From: AC-52 sp044870295
Lineage (GTDB): Bacteria > Actinomycetota > UBA4738
Assembly (NCBI GenBank): GCA_044870295.1
Contig: JBIOYQ010000110.1
Span: forward strand, 1-20,996
DNA: 20,996 bases
Direction: 5' to 3'
The notes under the pieces: model-generated
What the model saw: the letters and a program-made list of their open reading frames with translations, nothing else
Told to the model about the DNA's origin: nothing
The model's database searches: none
In this document: in pieces, positions 7,885 to 16,295 of the stretch
Layout: the number at the start of each line of letters is the position of its first letter
Position numbering within the stretch: the first letter of the stretch is position 1
Program-made: the position numbers and the translations under genes

Positions 7885-9274
7885 GGCCGCTCCTCCGTGT
7901 TCGAGCGATCGCGGGACCGGACGTGGCGCTGCCGGTGATCCTTCGGGCCGCGGCGGCGAAGCGGTCGCCACGCTCGCGGTAGTCCCGGAACATGTCCTGG
8001 CTGGCGCAGGCGGGCGCCAGCAACACCGTTCCTCGCTCGCCGGCGAGGTGAGCGGCGCGGTCGACGGCGGCCTCGATCGAATCCTCGGACGTGACCGGGA
8101 CGGCTCCGTTGAAGACGGTAGCGAGCTTCGGCGCGGTCTCCCCGATCGCCACGACGGCGGTGAGCCGGTCAGCCGCGGCGCGCAGGACGGACAGATCCAC
8201 GCCGCGGTCGACGCCCCCGGCGATCAGCACGACGTCGGAGAGACCCTCCAGCGCGGCCAGGGCCGCATGCGGGTTGGTCGCCTTCGAGTTGTCCACGAAG
8301 CGGACCTCACCGGACTCAGCCACCACCGTTCCGCGATGCGGCAGCGGCTCGAAGCGGTCCAGGGCGGCCCGGATGGCCACGTCGGGCAGGCCGAAGGCCC
8401 GAGCCGCCGCCGCGGCCGCGACGGCGTCCGACAGGAAACCGCGTCCGATCCGGCGCGGCCTCCCGAGCTCCCCCATCCGTTCGTCGATCACGATGCCGTC
8501 GACCACGCCGACCTCGTCCCTGCCGGGCGGGCCCCACCGGAACCACCGCACGCGGCACGGGGCGCGCCCGCTGATCCGAGCCCCTTCCTCGTCGTCGCGG
8601 TTGCCTACGTGGACGTCGTCGCCCGCCTGACGGGCGAAGATCCTGGCCTTCGCTTCCGCGTACCGTTCGAACGTGCCGTGCCAGTCGAGGTGATCGGGCG
8701 CGACGTTGAGGAGCACCGAGACCCTCGGATGGAAGTGCTCCTGGAACATGAGCTGGAACGAGGAACACTCCACGGCGAGCGCGTCATGATCCGATCGGGC
8801 TGCCAACGGGAACGGGTACCCGACATTCCCGCAGGCCCGAGCCGACAGGCCGGAGGCCCGCATGATGGCGGCGATCATCTCGGTGGTGGTGGTCTTGCCG
8901 TTGGTCCCGGTGACGGCCACGAACGGCACGCGGCACAGTCGAGCCCCCAGCTCCAGCTCGCTCCACACCGGGATGCCGAGCCGGCGGGCCCAGTCGATCA
9001 CCGCGGCGCCCTCGGGGACCCCAGGACTGACGACCATCAAGGACGCGCCGTCGAGGTGCTCGGGCCGGTGGCCCCCGGCCAGGACCTGGATGCCGGCCGC
9101 CCGCACGGCGTCGGCGGCCGCGGGTCCCTCTTCGCTCGGTTCCAGCTCGTCCAGCGCCCGGGACTCCGTGACCCGGACTTCCGCGCCCTCGGCGGCGAGC
9201 ACCTCGGCCGACGCCCGGCCGCTCACACCGTAGCCGACCACCACCGCGCGCCGGCCCTCGAAGGCGCCGCTCAT
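7877..9274 (-). CDS. murD: UDP-N-acetylmuramoyl-L-alanine--D-glutamate ligase MurD
   Basis: A 465-residue cytosolic Mur ligase that adds D-Glu to UDP-MurNAc-L-Ala. The N-terminal nucleotide-binding fold begins VVVGYGVSGR (11-20), with SPGVP at 83-87, as in MurD. The ATP P-loop is GTNGKTTTT (123-131). DNSKATNPHA in the C-terminal half is a strong MurD marker. The ATG at 9272-9274 overlaps the mraY stop as ATGA. The gene ends in TAG at 7877-7879, inside the ftsW start region. Confidence 0.96.
   Translation of the reverse strand: MSGAFEGRRAVVVGYGVSGRASAEVLAAEGAEVRVTESRALDELEPSEEGPAAADAVRAAGIQVLAGGHRPEHLDGASLMVVSPGVPEGAAVIDWARRLGIPVWSELELGARLCRVPFVAVTGTNGKTTTTEMIAAIMRASGLSARACGNVGYPFPLAARSDHDALAVECSSFQLMFQEHFHPRVSVLLNVAPDHLDWHGTFERYAEAKARIFARQAGDDVHVGNRDDEEGARISGRAPCRVRWFRWGPPGRDEVGVVDGIVIDERMGELGRPRRIGRGFLSDAVAAAAAARAFGLPDVAIRAALDRFEPLPHRGTVVAESGEVRFVDNSKATNPHAALAALEGLSDVVLIAGGVDRGVDLSVLRAAADRLTAVVAIGETAPKLATVFNGAVPVTSEDSIEAAVDRAAHLAGERGTVLLAPACASQDMFRDYRERGDRFAAAARRITGSATSGPAIARTRRSGHA
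7890..7896 (-). promoter_or_regulatory. Ribosome binding site fixing the ftsW start
   Basis: GGAGGAG on the minus strand, five bases before the ATG at 7882-7884. It selects this start over the more upstream codons of the same open frame, which lie inside murD. Confidence 0.75.
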
Positions 9275-10323
9275 ACCGTTCCTCCCCGGCGCAGAAAGTC
9301 AGCGTAGAACAGCCCCAGGCCCACGGCCACGGCCAACCCCGAGAGGATCCAGAACCGAACGATCACCGTGAACTCCGGCCAGCCGAGCAGCTCGAAATGG
9401 TGGTGGATCGGCGCCATCCGAAAGACCCGGCGGCCGGTGAGGCGGAATGCCGCCACCTGCACGATGACCGACGTCGTCTCCAGGACGAACAGTCCTCCGA
9501 GGACCACCAGCAGCAGCTGCGTCTCCGTCATGACGGCGAGGGCGGCCAGCAGCCCACCCAACGCCAGGGATCCGGTGTCGCCCATGAAGATCTTGGCCGG
9601 GGCCGCGTTCCACCACAGGAACCCCGCCACCGCCCCCAGCCCCCCGGCGGCCACGATCGCCACGTCCAGCGCGGGGATGGCCCGGATGTCGTAACAGGCC
9701 ACCGCGGGGACCAGGACCTGACAGGAGTGGCGCGCTTCCCAGAACGAGATCACGACGTAGCCCGCCAGCACCAGGGCCACCGATCCCGACGCCAGGCCGT
9801 CCAGGCCGTCCGTCAGGTTCACGCCGTTGGACGACGCCGCCACCATGACGAACACCCAGATGTAGAAGGCGATGCCGAGCTTCAGACCCGTGTCGGGGCG
9901 GATGAACGAGACCTCGGTGGTGACGTGGGAGAGGTGGACGGCCGCCAGGGCGAACGCCACCGCCACCACGGCTTGCCCCACGACCTTCGTTGCCTTGTTC
10001 AGCCCGAGCGACCGCTGGCGCCAGATCTTCAACAGATCGTCGGTCGCGCCCACGATGCCCATGGCCACCGGGACGGCCAACACGACCAGGCCGGCTCGCG
10101 TGAACGGCGTGCGCACCCGGGTCACCAGGTACGCCAGCACCATCGCGGCGATGATGACGACCCCGCCCATGGTCGGGGTGCCCATCTTCTCCAGATGACC
10201 CTGCGGTCCGTCCTCCCGAATGTGCTGACCCCACCCCCATGCGCGGAACAGGCGGATGGCCAAGGGCGTCCCCAGGAGTGTCGCCAGCAGGCCGGTGGCC
10301 CCGGCCACCAGGATCGGCGTCAC
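9271..10323 (-). CDS. mraY: Phospho-MurNAc-pentapeptide transferase MraY
   Basis: A 350-residue integral membrane enzyme that transfers phospho-MurNAc-pentapeptide to undecaprenyl phosphate, making lipid I. About ten membrane segments are visible. Family motifs are KMGTPTMGG (46-54), the Mg-binding pair D95-D96 in GATDDLLK, NGVNLTDGLDGLA (166-178), FMGDTGS (246-252) and the HHHFE loop (307-311). The start is a GTG at 10321-10323 that overlaps the murF stop by 4 bases (GTGA). The open frame continues upstream through murF out of register and has no conserved sequence there. Confidence 0.97.
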   Translation of the reverse strand: MTPILVAGATGLLATLLGTPLAIRLFRAWGWGQHIREDGPQGHLEKMGTPTMGGVVIIAAMVLAYLVTRVRTPFTRAGLVVLAVPVAMGIVGATDDLLKIWRQRSLGLNKATKVVGQAVVAVAFALAAVHLSHVTTEVSFIRPDTGLKLGIAFYIWVFVMVAASSNGVNLTDGLDGLASGSVALVLAGYVVISFWEARHSCQVLVPAVACYDIRAIPALDVAIVAAGGLGAVAGFLWWNAAPAKIFMGDTGSLALGGLLAALAVMTETQLLLVVLGGLFVLETTSVIVQVAAFRLTGRRVFRMAPIHHHFELLGWPEFTVIVRFWILSGLAVAVGLGLFYADFLRRGGTV

Positions 10324-11762
10324 CGGCTGGCCCTCCGCCCGTGGCTCGACGCCGGCGACGACGCGTCCGTCCCCTCCTCGATCCCTGATCGGGAAAGTGC
10401 CTCCACCACTCGCTCCAGCCGCTCGACGCGGGACGCCTTCACCAGCACCAGGTCGCCCGGCCGCGCCACGCGCCGAACGGCGTCGGCGGCTTCGCCGGGA
10501 TCCGCGACCTGCAGGACGCGGTCCGGCTCCACCCCTTCGCGCTTCGCGGCCACGCCGATCAGCCGTGCCTCCTGTCCGACCACGACCACGACGTCGATGC
10601 CCAGACGGGCCACCAGCTCGCCGACGCGCTCGTGCTCCCGTGCGGCGATGGGCCCCAGCTCCGCCATGTACCCGAGCACCGCGATGCACCGGCCCTCCCC
10701 CGCCATCGCGCGCGCGGTCTTCAGCGCCGCGCTCATGGAGGTGGGGTTGGCGTTGTACGCGTCGTTCACGATGCGCAGGCCGCCGACCGTCGTCAGCTCC
10801 ATCCTTCCCGCAGAGACGCTCGCGGAGGCAAGGCCGGCGGCAATGTCGTCGACGGGGAGGCCGGCGGCCCAGCCGACCGCCGCCGCCGCCAGGGCGTCCG
10901 GAACCAGCTGGTCCCCCGGCGCGGGGAGCGTCACCTCGGCCGATCCGTCAGGGGTGATCAACTCGAAGGTGGCCAGCCCGGTGGCATGGTCGAGATCGAC
11001 GGATCCCGAACGGACGTGCGCGTCTGGCGTGGCACCGAACAGGACCACCCGCTTGGCGGGCGTTCGATCCGCGAACGTCCGCACGACCGGATCGTCGCCA
11101 TTCAGCACGGCCACGCCTTCCTCGGGCAGGGCTTCCGGCAGCTCGGCCTTCGCGTCGCGCAGGACCTCGGGAGAGCCGAACAGCTCCATGTGCGCTACAC
11201 CCACGTTGGTCACGACGCCCATCGTGGGACGGGCCACCCGGCACAGCAGCCGGATGTGCCCCGGACCGCGGCTTCCCATCTCGCACACCAGCGCCTCCGT
11301 GTGCGGGGCGGCTTCCAGGACGGTCAACGGCAGACCGACCTCGTTGTTGAAGGACGCCCGGCTGGCCACGACGTCGAACCGTCGAACCAGGACGCCGGCG
11401 GTGAAGTCCTTGGTGCACGTCTTCCCGGTCGACCCGGTGATGCCGACGACGATGGCGTCGAGGTCGGCGCGGGCCGCGGCCGCCAGATCCAGGAGCGCCG
11501 ACCCAGGTCGATCCACGTCGATCAGTGGTCGGTCGTTTCCCTGCGACCAACCCCGCCGGACCACCGCGCCGACCGCGCCGCGAGCGAGCGCGTCTCCCAC
11601 GTAGCGATGTCCGTCGACGTGCTCGCCCGTGAGGGCGAAGAACAGGTCGCCCGAACGCACCGCACGGCTGTCGACGGCGGCGCCCCGCACCTGCGCATCA
11701 CCCGGCCCTCGGAGGGAGCCGCCGACGGCCAGCGCCACGTCGCGCAGGAGTCGGGGCTTCAC
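10320..11762 (-). CDS. murF: UDP-MurNAc-tripeptide--D-Ala-D-Ala ligase MurF
   Basis: A 480-residue cytosolic ligase that adds D-Ala-D-Ala and completes the UDP-MurNAc-pentapeptide. Seen: the N-terminal DSRAVRSGDLFFAL segment (31-44), P-loop GITGSTGKTCTK (108-119), TNVGVAHMELFGS (185-197) and NDAYNANP (333-340), all in MurF order. The GTG at 11760-11762 overlaps the murE stop by 4 bases. The last 25 or so residues are Ser/Gly/Arg-rich and look unstructured. The N-terminal fold shares the DSR...GDLFFA pattern with MurE, but the P-loop and the NDAYNANP motif are specific for MurF. Confidence 0.96.
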   Translation of the reverse strand: MKPRLLRDVALAVGGSLRGPGDAQVRGAAVDSRAVRSGDLFFALTGEHVDGHRYVGDALARGAVGAVVRRGWSQGNDRPLIDVDRPGSALLDLAAAARADLDAIVVGITGSTGKTCTKDFTAGVLVRRFDVVASRASFNNEVGLPLTVLEAAPHTEALVCEMGSRGPGHIRLLCRVARPTMGVVTNVGVAHMELFGSPEVLRDAKAELPEALPEEGVAVLNGDDPVVRTFADRTPAKRVVLFGATPDAHVRSGSVDLDHATGLATFELITPDGSAEVTLPAPGDQLVPDALAAAAVGWAAGLPVDDIAAGLASASVSAGRMELTTVGGLRIVNDAYNANPTSMSAALKTARAMAGEGRCIAVLGYMAELGPIAAREHERVGELVARLGIDVVVVVGQEARLIGVAAKREGVEPDRVLQVADPGEAADAVRRVARPGDLVLVKASRVERLERVVEALSRSGIEEGTDASSPASSHGRRASR

Positions 11763-13318
11763 GCGCGGTCTCCCATGAGCGCCCTCAGCTCTTCCGCCGC
11801 GACCGTTCGATCGTCGAAGGGGATCACGCGATCGGCGAACTCCTGCCCGGTCTCGTGGCCCTTCCCCGCGATCACCACCACGTCGCCCGGCCCCGCCTCA
11901 CGAAGGGCCAGCCGGATCGCGGCTCGACGATCCGGCTCCACCACGTGGCGCCCTCCGCCGTTCCGGGCACCTTCTTCGATGGACGCGATGATGGCCAGGG
12001 GGTCCTCCGTCCGCGGGTTGTCGCTCGTGATGATCGCCAGGTCCGCCAGGCGGGTGGCGACCTCGCCCATCATCGGCCGCTTGGCCCGGTCGCGGTCGCC
12101 GCCACATCCGAACACGATGAGCAACCGGTTCACGGCCAGCTCCCGTGTAGCTCGAAGCACGTTGTCCAGACTGTCCGGCGTGTGCGCATAGTCGACCAGC
12201 ACCGTGAAGTCCTGCCCGACCTCCACGGGTTCGAGACGTCCAGGGACACCTCTCAGTGAGGCGAGTCCTCGTTGGATCGCGCCATCCTCGATCCCCACCT
12301 GACGGGCAGCGGCGATGGCGCCAAGGCAGTTGTAGACGTTGAACGTCCCGCGAAGCGGTGAGGTGAATCGGATTCCCTCGACGGTGAAGGCGCAACCTGA
12401 GGATGAGACTTGCACCTCAGTCGCCAGGACGCCGGAACCCTGCCGAAGTCCGAAGCTCACCTTGGGGATGGTGGCCTCCTCCATGAGACGCCGACCCTCT
12501 GGAGTGTCCGTGTTGATGGCCGCTCGCTCGGCCAACTCCGGTGTGAACAGCCGGGCTTTGGCTCGGAAGTACTCCTCGATGGTGTGGTGGTAGTCCAGGT
12601 GGTCCTGGGACAGGTTGGTGAAGATGGCGCAGTCGTATCGGGCCCCGTCGACCCGATGCTGATCCAGTCCGTGGGACGACACCTCCATGGCGACGGCCTC
12701 CACGCCCTCCCGCACCATGCCGGCCAGCAGCCGATGCAGATCAGGCGCCTCCGGGGTGGTGCGGTCGAAGGGGACGGCTCGGCCGGCGATCCGTACGCCG
12801 GTCGTCCCGATCACGCCGGCCGTCGAGCCGGCCGCGCGGAAGATCGACTCGAGCACGTACGTGGTGGTCGTCTTGCCGTTCGTCCCGGTCACACCGATGA
12901 GCATCAGGCGGTCGGAGGGGTGCCCGAAGAACGCGGCGGACATCGGGCCCATGGCACGCCGCACCGACGGCACGACCACCTGGGCCGACGAGACGTCGAG
13001 TGGCCGCTCCACCACCACGGCGACGGCCCCCGCGGCCACCGCCCGGTCGGCGAAGTCGCGTCCGTCGACGCGGGTCCCTGGGACACAGAAGAACAGCGCT
13101 CCGGGACGAGCTTCCGCGGAGCGGTACACGACGTCGGACACCGGGACGCTCGCGTCACCGATGATGCTGGCGTCCTGGACGGCGCCGGCCAGCTCGCCGA
13201 GCGGCGTGGCGCGGTCGGCGTCGGGGGGATCGATCGTCACTCCGGATTGGCCACGGCTGGTTGCAAAGGAGCCCCCAGGCCGATCGCCGGGGGCTCGAAG
13301 CTGGGGGGATTCTAGCAT
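11759..13318 (-). CDS. murE: UDP-MurNAc-L-Ala-D-Glu:meso-diaminopimelate ligase MurE
   Basis: A cytosolic Mur ligase that adds the third stem residue. The 519-residue frame carries P-loop GTNGKTTTT (145-153), the carbamylated-lysine region YFRAKARLF (about 250-258), VDYAHTPDSL (375-384) and the substrate-selecting DNPR (433-436), which marks meso-diaminopimelate rather than lysine. The start is uncertain. ATG 13316-13318 has a GGAGGG upstream and gives 519 residues. GTG 13238-13240 gives 493 residues, close to the E. coli length, and begins just before the conserved domain. The 26 extra codons have only about 58% G/C at third positions, against about 96% in the next 26, and contain a strong hairpin, so they may be an untranslated leader. 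It follows ftsI after 18 bases and overlaps murF by 4. Confidence 0.95.
   Translation of the reverse strand: MLESPQLRAPGDRPGGSFATSRGQSGVTIDPPDADRATPLGELAGAVQDASIIGDASVPVSDVVYRSAEARPGALFFCVPGTRVDGRDFADRAVAAGAVAVVVERPLDVSSAQVVVPSVRRAMGPMSAAFFGHPSDRLMLIGVTGTNGKTTTTYVLESIFRAAGSTAGVIGTTGVRIAGRAVPFDRTTPEAPDLHRLLAGMVREGVEAVAMEVSSHGLDQHRVDGARYDCAIFTNLSQDHLDYHHTIEEYFRAKARLFTPELAERAAINTDTPEGRRLMEEATIPKVSFGLRQGSGVLATEVQVSSSGCAFTVEGIRFTSPLRGTFNVYNCLGAIAAARQVGIEDGAIQRGLASLRGVPGRLEPVEVGQDFTVLVDYAHTPDSLDNVLRATRELAVNRLLIVFGCGGDRDRAKRPMMGEVATRLADLAIITSDNPRTEDPLAIIASIEEGARNGGGRHVVEPDRRAAIRLALREAGPGDVVVIAGKGHETGQEFADRVIPFDDRTVAAEELRALMGDRA
13269..13296 (-). other. Strong hairpin at the 5' end of murE (attenuator-like)
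   Basis: GAGCCCCC (13269-13276) and GGGGGCTC (13289-13296) are a perfect 8-bp inverted repeat. It is extended by 13278-13280/13286-13288 past one bulged base to a 5-base loop. On the minus strand a short T run (CTCCTTTGC) follows. The 13272-13278 arm can instead pair with CTGGGGG at 13301-13307, giving two mutually exclusive stems. It is an untranslated leader element if murE starts at 13240, or within codons 8-17 if it starts at 13318. Confidence 0.5.
13309..13317 (-). promoter_or_regulatory. Possible extended -10 promoter before murE
   Basis: On the minus strand TGC-TAGAAT (13317 to 13309) fits an extended -10 element (TGN plus a near-consensus hexamer) in otherwise GC-rich sequence. No good -35 is present. 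Transcription would begin near 13302, giving a leader of about 60 bases with the 13269-13296 hairpin before a GTG at 13240. It would supply murE-to-ftsQ independently of the mraZ promoter. Confidence 0.35.
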
Positions 13319-13336
13319 CGGGCTCGCTCCCTCCTC

Positions 13337-15082
13337 TTACCCGGCGGTCGAGACGGCGTGCGGCGGGACCTGCAGCTTCGCCGCCGGGGCGATCTGCAAA
13401 CGGCCCAGCGAGAACCTGGCGACGTCCCGGAACAACGGGGCAGCGGCAACACCTCCGTACACCGACACCGGCTCGTCGAGGACGGCCGCGATCACGAGGG
13501 CCGGCCTCGACGCGGGGACGTAGCCGATGAACGTCGCCACGTACTTCCCCACCAGATATCCGGTGCCGGCGTCGTTCACCTTGCGAGCCGTTCCCGTCTT
13601 GCCGGCCACCCAATACCCAGGGATCTGCGCGGCCACGCCCGTCCCCACACCCACGGCGTAGGCGAGCATCCGGGAGACGTTCGCCGCGGTCTCCGGCGAT
13701 ACGACGCGCCGCGTGGGCGACGCCGGCAGGTCGTGCCGCACCCCGTCTGGGCCGATGGTCGCCGCCACAAGCCGTGGCTGGACCCACACGCCTCCGTTGG
13801 CGATGGTCGCGTACACCGCGGCCATCTGCAGCGGCGTCACCGCGATCCCCTGGCCGATCGGGATGGTCCCCATGCTGGTCCCCGACCACTCCTTGGTGGG
13901 CGGAAGGATGCCCGACGATTCTCCGGGGAACCCGAGCCCGGTGGTCTCCGTCAGGCCGAACCGCCGGAGATAGGAGTACAGGCGGGTCGGCCCCAGCAAC
14001 TTGGCGACCTTGATGGCGCCGATGTTGCTCGAGTAGGCAAGGATGTCGCCCAGCGTCATCAGCTCCGGCGGGTGGACGTGCGCGTCATGGAAGGTCTTGG
14101 TGTAGAGACGGTACCAGTCAGGGACCATCAACCTCTGGTTGACCTTGATGACATCCTCCTCCAACGCTGCCGCCGCGGTCACCACCTTGTTCACGGATCC
14201 GGGTTCATAGGCGTCGGTCACGGCGCTGTTGCGGATGGCGTTCGGGTCTGCCGAGGAGATGTCGTTGGGATCGAACGATGGGTAGTCCGCCAGGGCCAGG
14301 ACGTCACCCGTGGTGGGGTCCATCACGATGACCGTGCCGCGCTTGGCGTGGTTCTCCTTCACCGCCCGCTCCAGGTCCGCCTGCACCCGGAACTGGATCT
14401 GCCGGTCGATGGTGAGGACCAGGTCCTCGCCCGCCACGGGGGGAACCGCCTCGTTCTCGCCCTGGGGGATCAACACGCCACGAGGGTCCGCCTCGACCAC
14501 CTCGTGGCCGGGCCGTCCCGCCAGTTCCGTTTGGTACTGCTGCTCCAGGCCGGCCAGCCCGGTCCCGTCCACGCCGACGAATCCGAGCACCTGGGGAGCG
14601 AGATCGTGGTTCGGGTAATAGCGCCGCGTCTCGGGGAGGAACCCGATGCCGGGGAGCTGCTTCGCCTGGAGTGCCGCCACCTTGTCGGCGTCCTGGCCCC
14701 GAGCCAGATACACGAAGGGACCCGGCTTGCGCATGTCGGCGAGCACGTCGGCCTGGTCCAGTCCCAGCGCCTCGGCCACGGCTCGCGCCTCGCTCTTGGG
14801 ATCCTCCAGCAGGGAGGGCCGCGCGAACACCGAGATGGCCGGAAGCGACAGCGCCAGTTCCTGGCCGTTCCTGTCGAGGATCGACCCGCGGGACGCCGGC
14901 AGCTCGATGGTCCGAACCCGTTGATCCCATGCCAGGGTGCGGTACGCGGACGCGTCACGGACCTGCAGCTGCACCAGCCGGATCACGATGCCCGAGACGC
15001 CCAACATCATGATCACCAGGAGCGCCACCAGCCGCCGGACCGGCGTGCGACCTGCGCGGAGGGCCGGGACCCTCGCGCTCAC
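13337..15082 (-). CDS. ftsI: Septal penicillin-binding protein FtsI (PBP3/PbpB, transpeptidase)
   Basis: A 581-residue class B penicillin-binding protein that cross-links septal peptidoglycan outside the membrane, working with FtsW. One N-terminal membrane anchor (about 17-38) is followed by the dimerisation/pedestal domain and the transpeptidase domain. The active-site triad is intact: SVNK (catalytic S296, K299), SSN (351-353) and KTG (495-497). The frame is open for another 82 codons upstream, but the GTG at 15080-15082 is chosen because it overlaps the ftsL-like stop as GTGA and puts the anchor at the normal place. No C-terminal PASTA repeats are present. It ends with TAA, unusual for this GC-rich window, and is followed by the possible murE promoter. 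Confidence 0.95.
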   Translation of the reverse strand: MSARVPALRAGRTPVRRLVALLVIMMLGVSGIVIRLVQLQVRDASAYRTLAWDQRVRTIELPASRGSILDRNGQELALSLPAISVFARPSLLEDPKSEARAVAEALGLDQADVLADMRKPGPFVYLARGQDADKVAALQAKQLPGIGFLPETRRYYPNHDLAPQVLGFVGVDGTGLAGLEQQYQTELAGRPGHEVVEADPRGVLIPQGENEAVPPVAGEDLVLTIDRQIQFRVQADLERAVKENHAKRGTVIVMDPTTGDVLALADYPSFDPNDISSADPNAIRNSAVTDAYEPGSVNKVVTAAAALEEDVIKVNQRLMVPDWYRLYTKTFHDAHVHPPELMTLGDILAYSSNIGAIKVAKLLGPTRLYSYLRRFGLTETTGLGFPGESSGILPPTKEWSGTSMGTIPIGQGIAVTPLQMAAVYATIANGGVWVQPRLVAATIGPDGVRHDLPASPTRRVVSPETAANVSRMLAYAVGVGTGVAAQIPGYWVAGKTGTARKVNDAGTGYLVGKYVATFIGYVPASRPALVIAAVLDEPVSVYGGVAAAPLFRDVARFSLGRLQIAPAAKLQVPPHAVSTAG

Positions 15083-15420
15083 GGCTTGCCCCCGACCACG
15101 ATGGTGTGGACATGGTCCGGATCGGGCTGCACGTAGCCCAACCGTCGTGCCTCCCGCTCGATCCGATCCGGCGCGGACAGCTCGGCGATCTGCAGCTGGA
15201 GGCGCCCGTTCACGTCGACCAGATCCGCGTTGCGTCGTGACAGCTCCTGCATGCGAAACGCCCCCTGCGAGGCGAGGGCCTGCACCGTCACCACACCGAG
15301 CACGAGCATCCCGATGACCACGAAACACGCGACGAGGAATGGGAGCCGGCGACGCCGAGGCGCCGGCGCGACCCGAGGACGGAGCGCCCGGCGCCGAGCT
15401 CCCGACCGCGTGCCGGTCAT
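15079..15420 (-). CDS. ftsL: FtsL/DivIC-like septum formation initiator
   Basis: A 113-residue bitopic protein with a very basic N-terminus (residues 1-26, about ten Arg), one membrane segment (27-48), a short heptad-like coiled coil (about 55-82) and a terminal APDRIEREARRLGYVQP stretch (83-99). That stretch is the usual end of FtsL/DivIC-type helices. These small proteins bridge FtsQ to FtsW-FtsI and help activate septal synthesis. It overlaps rsmH by 4 bases (ATGA) and ftsI by 4 bases (GTGA). The position between rsmH and ftsI is the standard place for ftsL. Sequence identity in this family is low, so the call rests on architecture and synteny. Confidence 0.85.
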   Translation of the reverse strand: MTGTRSGARRRALRPRVAPAPRRRRLPFLVACFVVIGMLVLGVVTVQALASQGAFRMQELSRRNADLVDVNGRLQLQIAELSAPDRIEREARRLGYVQPDPDHVHTIVVGGKP

Positions 15421-16295
15421 GCCGCCGCCTCCACGCGTTCCGCGGCGCGGAGGCGAGCGCTCCGCGCCCTCGGATTGGCGGCGATCTCCGATGGCGTGGC
15501 CCTCATCGGCTTCTTCGTCAGGGACCGCATCTCCGGATGCCCGACGATGAAGCGCTTCACGATCCGGTCTTCGAGCGAGTGATACGACAGGACGACGAGT
15601 CGTCCCCCGGGCTCGAGGAGATCCGCCGCCTGGGGAAGGGAGGCGGCGACCTCCTCGAGCTCCCGGTTGACCTCGATACGGATGGCCTGGAACGTGCGCC
15701 GCGCCGGATGCGCCCCTCCGCGGCGGCGAGGAACGGACCCCGCGACGATCGCGGCGAGCTCGTCCGTGGTCTGGATAGGGCGGCGCGCCCGCGCTCGAGC
15801 GATGGCGGAGGCGACGCGGCGGGCGAACCGCTCCTCGCCGTACTCGGCGATCACGCGGGCCAGGTCCTCCTCCGGATACGTGTTGACCACATCGGCGGCG
15901 GTCGGCCCCCCTCCGTCGGGGTCCATCCGCATGTCGAGCGGACCCGCCACCCGATAGCCGAACCCTCGGTCGGCCCGATCGACCTGCATCGACGACAGGC
16001 CCAGGTCGAACAGCACGCCGCCGGCGACGTCCACGCCCGCGCCGGCTACGGCGTCGGTCAACCGCGAGAACTCACCGTGAATGGCCCGGAACCGCCCGCC
16101 GAAACGCACGAGGCGCTCTCCGGCCTCGCGGATCGCCGAAGAGTCCCGGTCCAACCCGATGACCGAACCGGCGCCCGCTTCCAGCAGGGCCTCGGCATGG
16201 CCCCCGGCTCCCAGGGTCGCGTCCACCACGACCCCCTTCCCCGACAGGAGCTCGACCACCTCGGAGACCATGACGGGCCGGTGGCTCTCAGCCAC
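15417..16295 (-). CDS. rsmH: 16S rRNA (cytosine1402-N4)-methyltransferase RsmH (MraW)
   Basis: A 292-residue SAM-dependent methyltransferase that modifies C1402 in the decoding centre of 16S rRNA. Visible motifs: HRPVMVSEVVELL (5-17), the SAM loop DATLGAGGHAE (25-35), FDLGLSSMQ (96-104), HPARRTFQAIRIEVN (196-210), SYHSLEDR (237-244) and the C-terminal KKPMRATPSEIAANPRARSA (261-280). The GTG at 16293-16295 overlaps the stop of a small upstream membrane ORF by 8 bases, so it may be translated by coupling. Length and motifs are normal. Confidence 0.97.
   Translation of the reverse strand: MAESHRPVMVSEVVELLSGKGVVVDATLGAGGHAEALLEAGAGSVIGLDRDSSAIREAGERLVRFGGRFRAIHGEFSRLTDAVAGAGVDVAGGVLFDLGLSSMQVDRADRGFGYRVAGPLDMRMDPDGGGPTAADVVNTYPEEDLARVIAEYGEERFARRVASAIARARARRPIQTTDELAAIVAGSVPRRRGGAHPARRTFQAIRIEVNRELEEVAASLPQAADLLEPGGRLVVLSYHSLEDRIVKRFIVGHPEMRSLTKKPMRATPSEIAANPRARSARLRAAERVEAAA

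Noticed and set aside
7280..9307. A 675-codon plus-strand open frame opposite murD and ftsW
   Set aside because: It has no ribosome site or recognisable domain and is antisense to intact murD and ftsW. Such long shadows are expected in high-GC DNA with strong third-position bias.
9397..11604. A 735-codon plus-strand frame opposite mraY and murF
   Set aside because: Both opposite-strand enzymes are complete with catalytic motifs, and the frame's translation resembles no protein family.
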